Shown here one piece after another: positions 48,493-59,300 of a DNA stretch of 64,000 nucleotides (the first letter of the stretch is position 1; every line of letters starts with the position of its first letter). Below the pieces are notes generated by a model that saw nothing but the letters and a program-made list of their open reading frames with translations, had not been told where the DNA came from and did not search any database. Source of the DNA: Leptolyngbya sp. SIOISBB (lineage in GTDB: Bacteria > Cyanobacteriota > Cyanobacteriia > Phormidesmidales > Phormidesmidaceae); contig JAAHII010000001.1 in NCBI GenBank assembly GCA_010671905.1, positions 1,860,001 to 1,924,000 of the forward strand. The letters are read 5' to 3'. The translations under genes and the position numbers were made by a program.

Positions 48493-51400
48493 ATGGATTC
48501 TATTGCAGTTGTTGGGCTAAGTTGTCGGTTCCCCGGTGCCGATAGTCCAGAGGCGTTTTGGCAACTCCTGAAAAACGGCAAACATGCCATCAGCGAGATT
48601 CCCAGCGATCGCTGGCCTGTTGATGACTATTACTGCGGTGACTCAGCCAAACCCGGAAAAATGACAACCCGATTTGGCGGTTTCCTTTCCCAAGTCGAGC
48701 AGTTTGACCCAGCTTTTTTTGGCATTTCCCCGAGAGAAGCGGTTCATATGGATCCTCAGCAGCGCTTAATCTTAGAGCTTGCTTGGGAAGCCTTAGAGTC
48801 GGCAAATATCGTACCAGCTTCCTTAGCGGGTACACAAACCAGCGTGTTTGTGGGATGTGGCAATTATGATTATGCGCTCCGGTTATCTAAGCATCCGGAA
48901 GCGATTGATGCCTATATCGGTACTGGAACCACTATCAGCATCGCGGCCAGTCGAGTTTCTTATCTATTGGACCTGCGAGGTCCGAGCTTGACGCTGGAAA
49001 CGGCTTGTTCATCCTCATTGGTGGCCCTACATACTGCTTGCCAAAGCCTCAATAGCGGTGAATCTGATGTTTCCTTAGTGGGTGCCATCAGTTTGATGCT
49101 GTCACCAGAACAGACGATTACCTATTCGCAAGCCAATATGATGGCCCCAGATGGCCGCTGTAAGACCTTTGATGCCGATGCCAACGGCTATGTCAGAGGC
49201 GAAGGCTCTGGCGTGTTGGTCTTGAAACGTCTCGCCGATGCGGTGGCCGATGGCGATCATGTCTTAGCCATTGTGCGGGGCACAGCGGTAAATCAAGATG
49301 GCTTGAGTAACGGCCTGACCGCTCCCAATGGTCCTGCCCAGCAAGCCGTGATTCGCCAAGCGCTACAACAAGCACGGGTTGCCCCCAAAGATATCAGCTA
49401 TGTCGAAGCTCACGGTACCGGGACTCCTTTAGGCGATCCCATTGAAATCAAATCGCTGAAGGCGGTTCTAGGAGCGGAGCGATCGCCGGACCAGCTTTGC
49501 CACATTGGTTCAGTTAAAACCAACATTGGGCATTTGGAAGCGGCAGCGGGCATGGCCGGTTTGATCAAGGTCATTCTGGCTTTACAGCATCAACAGATTC
49601 CCCCCCATTTGAATTTACAGGCGATCAATCCTTATATTGCGCTGGATGATACTCCCTTTGCCATCCCGACAACATTGGTCGACTGGCCTGCCAAGCCGAC
49701 AACTCGGTTCGCTGGGGTCAGTTCTTTTGGGTTTGGCGGCACCAATGCCCACGTCGTTTTAGAAGGACCGGAAGCGTTATCAAGCAGTGCTGTGGCTCCT
49801 GCATCGCTGTCATTACCGCCAAGACCCCAGCAGCTTTTTACCCTGACAGCGAAACAGGAGACGGCTGTAATGGCCTTGGCCGAGCGCTATGCCCAACATC
49901 TGGCGGAGAATTCCGCAATGGCGCTTGCCGATGTGTGCTTTACCGCGAATCAGAGGCGGGAACATTTCAACTATCGAGCCAGCTTCATTGCTGACTCGAC
50001 GACAGACTTGCAACAGCAACTAAGTCAATTTGCCCAAGGTGGGTTGCCAGAAGGGACCGCTCAAGATGTTGTCAAAGCTCGCAAGGGCAAAAAACTAGCC
50101 TTTTTATTTACGGGGCAAGGATCGCAATACGTTGGCATGGGGCATGACCTCTATGACTGCGAGCCGGTTTTTCGGGCAGCCCTAGATCGGTGCGATGAAC
50201 TTCTCGAACCCTATCTTCAGCCTTCTTTACTAGATGTGCTTTATCCAGCTCCGGCAAGTGCTGCTGAAGCGACCGCATTGTTGAACCAGACAGCCTATAC
50301 GCAACCCGCTCTTTTTGCCTTGCAGTGCGCTTTAGTTGATCTTTGGCGGCACTGGGGCATCGAACCCGCTGCGGTGATGGGCCATAGTGTCGGTGAGTAT
50401 GCGGCGGCCTATGCTGCCGGTGTCTTGAGCTTAGAGGATGGCCTCATGCTGATCGCCGAGCGATCGCGCTTGATGCAGGCCCTGCCTTCTAATGGAGGCA
50501 TGGTTGCCATCTTCTCTGACGCCGCAACGGTGTCTTCAATGCTCGATATGAGTCATGGAGAACTCGTCATTGCAGCCTTCAATGGCCCCACCAATACTGT
50601 GGTTGCGGGTCCCCATGAAGCCCTAGAGAACTTGTGTCAGAGCTTGACGGATCACAGTATTCGCTATCATCCCTTGTCGGTGTCTCATGCCTTTCATTCA
50701 TCGGCCATGGCAACCGTGTTATCAGCCTTTCAGCCGGTTGCCGATCGCGTTACTTACTCTCCCCCTAAGATTCCTCTCATTTCAACGGTCTCTGGAGAGC
50801 CTGCAAGCTCTGATATCGCAACCCCCGACTATTGGTGCCAGCACATTGTCAAGCCAGTGCAATTTGCCCAGGCGGTACACGCTTTGGCGCAAACAAAGTG
50901 CAAGATATGCCTCGAAATAGGACCAAAGCCGGTTTTAGTCGGTATGGCTCAGCTTTGTCTGGCGGAGGGGTCTACAGACAGTGAACCGGATAACAGTCGT
51001 TTTGATTGGCTATTCAGCCTGCGACCGGCTCATGCCGATCATGGCCAGATGCTCTATACCTTGGGTCGTTTGTTTACTCAAGGGACGATGATTCGTTGGG
51101 AGGCGTTTGAACCGGCGGCTGGAAGGCAACGCCTGCCACTCCCCACGTATCCTTGGCAACGGCAATCTTATTGGGTCGAATACCGACAACCGCATACCGT
51201 TCCCGAACTCAACTCAGCTGACCCTCAGGTGTTGACCCCCTTGATGAGCTGGCTAAGGGATGCGGATAGCGAGCAACTGACTCAGACTCTACTGCAAAAG
51301 TCGGCATTCTCTGAAGCCGAGCAGACATTGCTACCGAAACTGGTAGAGCAGCTCATCAAAGAGCAACAGCAGCAAACAAATCGGGTTTCAGCAGCTGACC

Positions 51401-53322
51401 AGTGGTGTTACGAGTTGTCTTGGCAACCGATGGTGGCCCCCCAAAGATCAGAGCAGCCGACTGGGCAGTGGTTGATTTTATCGAACTCAACGACGGCCAA
51501 GGACACTGATTTAGGTCATCGGTTACAAGGGCAGTTGCAGCAGCACGGGCAGATTTGTCATTGGTTACCGCTCCCTGTTAGCACCGACGATATTCAAGCA
51601 CTTCACAGTTCTGAGGTCCCTTTAACTGGGGTCGTCGTCTGCAGCGAGACGACTTCGGAGGCAACTAGCGCAGTATCAGCCGCAGACTTGCTTGACATGG
51701 CCTGGCAAAGCTGTGATCAAGTCGTGGGGCTAGTGCGCACGTTAGCGACAACGCTACCAACCGAGTCTTCGCCTCGTCTCTGGATCGTCACTCAGGGAAC
51801 CACGATCGCCCCGACTCAAACGGGTCTGGCCCAATCGCCGTTATGGGGATTAGGGAAGGTGATTGCTCTGGAATACCCCCAACTGTGGGGCGGCCTCATT
51901 GATGTTCATCAGTCTGAGACTGCCCCACAGCCAGACGGCAAGGTGACTCAGTTACTGACAAACATTTTGTTGGGCGATCATTTTGAAGATCAAATCGTCA
52001 TCAGCGAGGGGCGTTGCCATGTTCCTCGGCTGGTGCGATCGCAGCCATCCCTGGCGGCAGACAACATCACGATTCATCGCGACGCGACTTATCTCATCAC
52101 GGGCGGCATGGGCTCCCTGGGGTTGCGACTAGCCAACTGGTTAGCGCAAAGCGGTGCCGGTGCCCTGGTGTTGTTGGGGCGGCGAGCCCCGTCACCAGAG
52201 GCGTTAGCCGTCATTGAGCGGTTGCAAGCCACCGGGACCAAAGTCGTTACCCAGCAGGCAGATGTGACGACGAAGCGTGACTTAACTGCAGTATGGGAAC
52301 GCTTGGCGACGACGCTACCCCCCTTGAAGGGCGTGGTTCATGCTGCTGGTGCGGTCGATTACGTTCCTCTAGCAGACCTAGATGCGGCGGGTCTCAAACA
52401 CATTCTGCATCCGAAAGTCGCTGGAACCTGGTTGTTGCATGAGCTGACCCAAGCACAAGACCTCGACTTTTTCCTCGTCTTTTCCTCCATTGCGGCGGTA
52501 TGGGGTGGTAAGGGGCAAGCTGCCTATGCCGCTGCCAATCAGTTTATGGATGCGTTGATTCACTATCGCCGTCAACAAGGCTTACCGGGGTTGAGTATCA
52601 ACTGGGGACCCTGGGCCGGAGGCGGCATGGCCGTCCCAGACTTTGCCGAGTGGATGACTCGGTTGGGGGTTCGCCCCCTGCAGCCGGAACTGGCGACCGC
52701 CATCATCGAGCCGTTGATGAACGCTGGTCACACCCAAACGACGGTGATCGATGTTGATTGGCCTCACTTCAGGAGTCTCTTTGAACTGCGAGGACCGCGT
52801 CCACTGTTTGCTCGGTTGGGGGATGCCCCCCTGCAGACAACCGCCCCTTCGACTCGTCGCCAACCGAGCAATCGACCCAAGTTTATCGAGGCCGTTCGCG
52901 ACGTGCCTCCAGCGCAACGTCTGGACTATTTGATGAGCTATTTGCAGCAGGAGCTAGCCCGCATTTTGGGGCGGTCGGATACGACCCCAGACATCCACCA
53001 AGGGTTCTTTGAAATGGGGATGGATTCAATCATGGCGGTCGAGCTGAAAACTCAGCTGGAAACCGATTTGGCCTGCTCTCTGCCCGGCACACTCGCGTTC
53101 GAAGCCCCGACCATCCACGACTTGGGGCACTTCTTATCAGAGAAGGTTTTGGGCTGGGCTGAGGAGATCAGCCTGACCACTGAGCCGCACAGGATCGAGC
53201 ACTCATCCAGCGCCGGTGACGTGGAGGCGGTCGAGGCGATCGCCGAGCTGTCTGAAAACGAGCTCGAAGCTTCAATTGCTGATCGACTAGCCCGTCTAGA
53301 ACAGTTAACCGGAGGTCAATAG
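48493..53322 (+). CDS. Type I PKS, KS-AT-KR-ACP
   Basis: A 1609-residue module. KS about 1-430 (C172 in ETACSSS, H307 in EAHGTGT, H347 in KTNIGHL). AT about 535-840 (GHSVGEYAA; HAFHSS points to malonyl-CoA). KR about 1185-1365 (TYLITGGMGSLGL; the VWGG segment with W and no LDD suggest an A-type ketoreductase). ACP near 1490-1560 (MGMDSIMAVEL). DH and ER are absent, so the product keeps a beta-hydroxyl. There is no N-terminal docking region, fitting direct acceptance of an acyl group from the free ACP. It starts 50 bases after the halogenase gene. Confidence 0.95.
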   Translation: MDSIAVVGLSCRFPGADSPEAFWQLLKNGKHAISEIPSDRWPVDDYYCGDSAKPGKMTTRFGGFLSQVEQFDPAFFGISPREAVHMDPQQRLILELAWEALESANIVPASLAGTQTSVFVGCGNYDYALRLSKHPEAIDAYIGTGTTISIAASRVSYLLDLRGPSLTLETACSSSLVALHTACQSLNSGESDVSLVGAISLMLSPEQTITYSQANMMAPDGRCKTFDADANGYVRGEGSGVLVLKRLADAVADGDHVLAIVRGTAVNQDGLSNGLTAPNGPAQQAVIRQALQQARVAPKDISYVEAHGTGTPLGDPIEIKSLKAVLGAERSPDQLCHIGSVKTNIGHLEAAAGMAGLIKVILALQHQQIPPHLNLQAINPYIALDDTPFAIPTTLVDWPAKPTTRFAGVSSFGFGGTNAHVVLEGPEALSSSAVAPASLSLPPRPQQLFTLTAKQETAVMALAERYAQHLAENSAMALADVCFTANQRREHFNYRASFIADSTTDLQQQLSQFAQGGLPEGTAQDVVKARKGKKLAFLFTGQGSQYVGMGHDLYDCEPVFRAALDRCDELLEPYLQPSLLDVLYPAPASAAEATALLNQTAYTQPALFALQCALVDLWRHWGIEPAAVMGHSVGEYAAAYAAGVLSLEDGLMLIAERSRLMQALPSNGGMVAIFSDAATVSSMLDMSHGELVIAAFNGPTNTVVAGPHEALENLCQSLTDHSIRYHPLSVSHAFHSSAMATVLSAFQPVADRVTYSPPKIPLISTVSGEPASSDIATPDYWCQHIVKPVQFAQAVHALAQTKCKICLEIGPKPVLVGMAQLCLAEGSTDSEPDNSRFDWLFSLRPAHADHGQMLYTLGRLFTQGTMIRWEAFEPAAGRQRLPLPTYPWQRQSYWVEYRQPHTVPELNSADPQVLTPLMSWLRDADSEQLTQTLLQKSAFSEAEQTLLPKLVEQLIKEQQQQTNRVSAADQWCYELSWQPMVAPQRSEQPTGQWLILSNSTTAKDTDLGHRLQGQLQQHGQICHWLPLPVSTDDIQALHSSEVPLTGVVVCSETTSEATSAVSAADLLDMAWQSCDQVVGLVRTLATTLPTESSPRLWIVTQGTTIAPTQTGLAQSPLWGLGKVIALEYPQLWGGLIDVHQSETAPQPDGKVTQLLTNILLGDHFEDQIVISEGRCHVPRLVRSQPSLAADNITIHRDATYLITGGMGSLGLRLANWLAQSGAGALVLLGRRAPSPEALAVIERLQATGTKVVTQQADVTTKRDLTAVWERLATTLPPLKGVVHAAGAVDYVPLADLDAAGLKHILHPKVAGTWLLHELTQAQDLDFFLVFSSIAAVWGGKGQAAYAAANQFMDALIHYRRQQGLPGLSINWGPWAGGGMAVPDFAEWMTRLGVRPLQPELATAIIEPLMNAGHTQTTVIDVDWPHFRSLFELRGPRPLFARLGDAPLQTTAPSTRRQPSNRPKFIEAVRDVPPAQRLDYLMSYLQQELARILGRSDTTPDIHQGFFEMGMDSIMAVELKTQLETDLACSLPGTLAFEAPTIHDLGHFLSEKVLGWAEEISLTTEPHRIEHSSSAGDVEAVEAIAELSENELEASIADRLARLEQLTGGQ

Positions 53323-53323
53323 G

Positions 53324-56300
53324 GTGAGCACTGCTAAGACGACCAAACCACTCTCTTCACAGCAGCGCATTTTGCTGGCCCTAGACGATGCCGTGCAAAA
53401 ACTGGAGGCAATGGAACGCGAAAAATCAGAGCCGATCGCCATTGTGGGTATGGGCTGTCGCTTTCCAGGTGGGGTCACGGATCCAGAAAGTTTCTGGCAG
53501 TTATTGGTCACGGGAACCGATGCCATTACCCCCGTACCGAGCGATCGCTGGCACACCGACGACTACTATGATCCAGACTATACAGTCCCTGGCAAAACGT
53601 ATTCGCGGTATGGCGGTTTTCTGGCTGATGTCGATCAATTTGATCCGCAGTTTTTTGGCATTTCACCTCGGGAAGCTCAGAGTCTAGATCCTCAGCAACG
53701 CCTTTTGCTAGAGGTGAGCTGGGAAGCTTTGGAAGCCTCTGGCTGGGTTCCCAACCCACATATCGTTAGCAAAACCGGCGTGTTTGTTGGCATCACGACC
53801 AATGATTATGCGCGCCTGATATCGCCCGATGGCACACTCGACGGCATTGATGCTTACTACTTAACTGGCAATCCGCTCAATGCGGTCGCGGGTCGCTTAG
53901 CCTACACCTTCGGTTTTCAGGGACCTTGTATGGCCGTGGATACCGCTTGCTCTTCTTCGCTGGTGGCTGTGCACCTGGCGATGCAAAGTCTGCGCCTAGG
54001 AGAGTGCGATCGCGCCTTAGTCGGTGGTGTCAATCTAATTCTCACTCCAGAAAACACCGTGGCTCTTTCAAAGGCCCAGATGCTCTCAGCCGATGGCCGT
54101 TGTAAGACCTTTGATGCCAGTGCAGATGGAATTGTGCGGGGCGAAGGCTGTGGGGTTGTCGTGCTCAAACGGCTTGCTGATGCGCAAACGGCAGCAGATC
54201 CGATTTTAGCGGTCATCCGGGGCTCTGCTGTCAATCAAGATGGCCGCAGTAGTGGCTTTACGGTGCCCAATAAGATGGCGCAGGAAGCATTGATCAAAGG
54301 GGCGCTCGCAGCCGCCAAAATCAATCCCGAGGACGTCGATTATATCGAAGCGCACGGCACCGGCACGCCCCTCGGTGACCCCATTGAGCTGCGCGGCTTG
54401 GCCGATACCCTATGTCAGCAGCGTCCGGGCGATGAGCCGTTAAAAGTTGGTTCCGTCAAAACCAACTTGGGCCACTTAGAGTCAGCCGCCGGTATCGCTG
54501 GGCTCATTAAAGTTGTGTTAGCGCTACAGCACAAGGCGATTCCTCCACACCTGCATTTTCGCGAGCCCAATCCTCATCTTGACTGGTCTCAGCTCCCGAT
54601 TCATGTCACGACTGAGTTAACCCCATGGCTGTCGACGAGGTCGCCACGATTGGCTGGCGTGAGTTCCTTTGGGGCCAGTGGCACCAATGCCCACGTGATT
54701 GTCGGTGAGGCTGAAGGTCCGCAAGCATCTGTGAAATCGGGAAATCAACCCGATCGGCCACACCATGTACTCGCCCTCTCGGCACAGTCGCCATCGGCAC
54801 TAGACGACCTAGTTGAGCGTTACAGCGAGGGCTTAAAGCGTGACAGGGAGCAATCCTTGCCCGATGTTTGCTTCTCAGCGAATACTGGACGCGGTCATTT
54901 CAGGCACCGTTTGCTAGTGCAAGCATCCTCCCTGTCTGAACTGCAGGCGCGCCTGAAAAATCTGCAACAGACCCCTGATGACGCCATTGGAGGGTATCGA
55001 GGCGAAGCCGTACCCGGCAGTTTGTCCGTCGGCTTCATGTTCACGGGGCAAGGGGCACAAACCCTGGGCATGGGCCGGGAGCTATTTGCTCAATGCCCAC
55101 CCTTTCGACAGGCTATGGAACAGTGTTCAGCTTGGCTGGAGAGGGAATTAGGCTGGTCGCTCATTGACTTACTCTATGGCGATGATCCGGCTGCGGAAAC
55201 TCGATTAAACCAGACAGCTTATACTCAACCGGCCCTCTTTGCGGTGGAATACGCGCTGGCCCAGCTCTGGCAATTTTGGGGCGTACGGCCTGCTATGGTC
55301 ATGGGTCACAGCGTTGGAGAATACGTCGCCGCCTGCCTGGCAGGGGTCTTTAGTCTAGAAGATGGCCTGAAGCTGATTGCCGCTCGGGGGCGGCTCATGC
55401 AAGCATTACCGCCCGGGGGCGGCATGGTATCGGTGCTGACGACTCAGTCTCAGCTACAGCCGCTGCTGGCAACGCTGCCTGATGTGGCGATCGCGGCTGT
55501 GAATGGCCCCACGAGCCTGGTTATATCGGGTCCCCAGACGCAGTTAGAACTGCTAACCACCCAATTAGAGCACCAGGATATCAAGCACAAATCGCTAGTC
55601 GTTTCCCATGCCTTCCATTCCTCGTTAATGGAGCCGATGCTGGAGGCGTTTGAGGCGATCGCCGCTGGCATCTCCATGCATCCCCCCCGGCTGAAGCTAG
55701 TTTCGAACGTGACGGGGCAAGTCGCTGGCACCGAGGTCGCCACCCCTGAGTACTGGCGGCGTCATGTACGAGAACCCGTACAGTTTGCCCAGGGCATGGC
55801 AACTCTGACGCAGTTAGGGTGTCAAGCCTATTTGGAAATTGGCCCCAAGCCGATTTTGTTAGGCATGGGTCGCCAGTGTGATGGGGTTAATCTGGACGGA
55901 CTCTGGCTGCCTAGTTTACGGCCACCGCAGTCAGACTGGCAGAGCCTGCTGGGGAGCTTAGGACAGCTCTATGTTCAGGGTGCCTCGATCAACTGGAGCG
56001 GATTTGATCAGGCTTATACCCGTTACAAGGTAGCGTTGCCCACCTATCCTTTTCAACGTCAGCGCTACTGGGTGGAGGCATTGCCATCCCAACCGGGCAC
56101 TGCTAGTCCCCGTCTTCGCACCCCAGAGGCGTCAGTGCATCCGCTTTTAGGGCAGCGGTGTCAAATGGCGACCTTACCATCTCCCTATTTCGCATCCAGC
56201 CTCAGTCTGAGGGCGATCGACTACCTCGCTGATCATCAGATTTATCAACAAGCCATTGTTCCGGCCACAGCCTACGTTGAAATGGCCTTGGCAGCTGGTA

Positions 56301-59300
56301 AGGCCATTTTGAAGCGGGCAGATCTGAGCTTGACGAACGTTTCGATCCAACAACCGTTGCCGATTTCCAGTAATCAAGTCGTCCAGACGCAAGTCGTGCT
56401 GTCACCCACGGCTCCCAACGAAGCGGGTGACAGCTATCAATTTGAGATCTTTAGCCGTGAGCAGACGGTTGACGATCCAGCTGATATCGTTTGGACTCGT
56501 CACGCCACAGGTGCAGTTCAGCCTGGGTGGGAGCTCGCGGATGAGCCCGATTCAATTGACTTAGATACTCTGAAATTGGCTTATTCTGAGCCAGTTTCCG
56601 TGACCACCTATTATGAAACTCTGCAGCGGCGGGGCATGGCGTATGGGCGTGCGTTCCAGGGGATTCAAGCCCTCTGGAAGGGACCGGATGGAGCCTTGGG
56701 TCAGGTGCAGTTACCGCCCCCACTGACCGATGCCGCATACTGTATTCACCCAGCTCTCTTAGATGCTTGTTTTCAGGTGTTGGGCGCAGTTGTCAATGAT
56801 GGCAAAAAAGACGCCTACTTACCAACCGATATTGGAGCAGTGCGGCTGTATGCTCCCGTGCCGGCCCAGGTATGGAGTCAGGTTAAACTGCACCCGACCG
56901 CCGGTGCCAAGCGGCGTCAACTGAGTGCCGATATTGTCCTGTGGAGCGAAACTGGAGCCGCGATCGCGACGATACAGGGCTTAACGCTGAGACAAATTCC
57001 CCAGCGATTACTTCAACGGGTATTGCAGCCTAATCTCGAAAGCTGGCTTTACCGCTTGGATTGGCAACCCCTGCCACCGGTCTCCGGATCGAGACGTGCC
57101 TCAAAGCGGTGGCTCATTGTGAGTGAGCCCGATGGCATGGGCAGTGCTCTGGCCAAGCAGCTCAGTAAAACTGGTGACCAATACCTGCTCATCACCGCCG
57201 GGAAAACCTATCAGCAGCTCAGTGCCACAGCGTTTGAACTCGACTTAACCGAGCCAGGGCACATCGAGCAGTTGATAGCAGAGACCGGCAGTGTGGAACA
57301 TCCCTTCGACAGTATTGTGCATCTGCTCGGAACCCATGCCACGCCCCACCTGGATAGCCAAACCATCGAGAGTGCTCAACTGCAGGGCTGTGGCAGCTTG
57401 TTACATCTGGTGCAGGCACTGGTCAAGACTCAAGCGTCTGCTTTTCCCCGTCTTTGGGTCGTCACTCGTGGGGTTCATCAGATTATTGAGGCGGCCCCTT
57501 TACAGCCACAATTTGGCTCTCTGTGGGGCATGGGGCGCGTGATTGCCCTAGAGCACCCCGACTTACACTGTACGTGCCTCGATCTAGAACCAGCCGCCAG
57601 CCAGCCGGTCAGCGAAACAGACTTATCCCGCTTAGTAGCCGAACTGCACGCCGGTGACGCCCAGGCTCAGATTGCTTATCGACAGCAGCAGCGTTATGGT
57701 GCGCGATTGGTGCGTTATCGCTCAGCTCCGTTACTCGGTGCCAACGGTCTAGAGATTCCTGACCAGCCTTATCAGCTCAGGCTGAAAGCATATGGTGCCC
57801 TTGAGAATCTGCATTTGACACCGATGCAGCGGCAAACTCCTGGCCCCACTGAGGTGGAAATTGCGGTACGAGCCGTCGGGTTAAATTTCCGAGATGTCCT
57901 CAATGCCTTGGGCATGTTGCAGGAGGTGACCGCTCAGTTAGGTATTACTGACACGGCTGACTTGCCTTTTGGGGGTGAATGTTCTGGGGTGGTGACGGCT
58001 GTTGGCGAGCAAGTGAGTCATGTGCAAGTCGGGGACGCCGTGATCGCGGCCCAGACGATTGGTAGTCTGGCCTCCCATGTGCGTGTCCCAGCAGCCTTTG
58101 TGATCGCGAAGCCGAACTCTCTTAGTTTCGAAGCGGCGGCGACTATCCCCACCGCCTTTTTGACGGCTTATTACGGACTGCACCATCTCGCCCAATTGCA
58201 AGCAGACGAACGGGTGTTGATTCACGCTGCCTCGGGGGGGGTTGGTCAGGCTGCCATCCAAATTGGTCAATGGCTAGGCGCGGAGGTCTGGGGCACCGCC
58301 AGTGAACCCAAGTGGGCCACCGTAAAAGCGATGGGCGTCAGCGAGATATTCAACTCTCGCACCCTTGACTTTGCTGAGCACATTACGGCCTTAACGGCCG
58401 GGCAGGGGGTCGATGTTATTCTCAACAGTCTGAATGGTGATTTCATTCCCGCTAGCCTGTCTGTATTGGGGCAGCAAGGGCGCTTTGTAGAGCTGGGTAA
58501 GCTCGGTATTTGGACGTCTGAGCAGGTTATGGAAGCTTGTCCCAACGCCTCCTACCTACCATTCGATCTGTTAGATCTGTCATTCGCAACGCCTGAACTC
58601 ATTACCACGCTGTTGCAAGAGGTCATGGCTCAGTTTGAAGCCGGACAGTTTGTCCCGCTACCCCATCAAGTATTTCCGCTGCAGGATGGGGTTGAGGCGT
58701 TTCGCTTTATGGCCCAGGCTAAGCACATTGGGAAAGTAGTGATTGCCTTGCCCAATGAGGGAACACAGTCTGTCAAGGCGCTCCCTCAGGAGCCAGAAAG
58801 TTCATCAGCAGAAACGCTGGGCATCCAGCCTGACTGTAGTTATTTAATCACCGGCGGACTAGGGGCACTGGGATTAGAGGTGGCCGAGTGGCTCACGGGT
58901 CAGGGTGCCAAGCAATTAATCCTGACCGGACGACGATCGCCCTCAGAACAGGGTAAAGCGGCCATTGCACGGCTCGAAGCCAGGGGGACAGCTGTCGAGA
59001 TCATATCGGCAGACATTAGTGAGCCCGCATCCGTGACCGCGCTCATGGACTTGATTCAAGCGCAACTTCCTCCGCTCAAGGGCATCTTTCACGCGGCTGG
59101 CATGCTTGATGACGGCATGCTCGCAGGACAATCTTGGGAGCGGTTTGCCACAGTGATGGCACCCAAGGTCATGGGCACCTGGCTCCTCCACGAGCAGAGT
59201 CAGGCCTGCGATTTAGATTATTTTGTTTGCTTTTCATCTGTATCAGCGGTGGTCGGTTCTCCTGGACAGGCCAATTATGCTGCGGCTAACGCGTTTATGG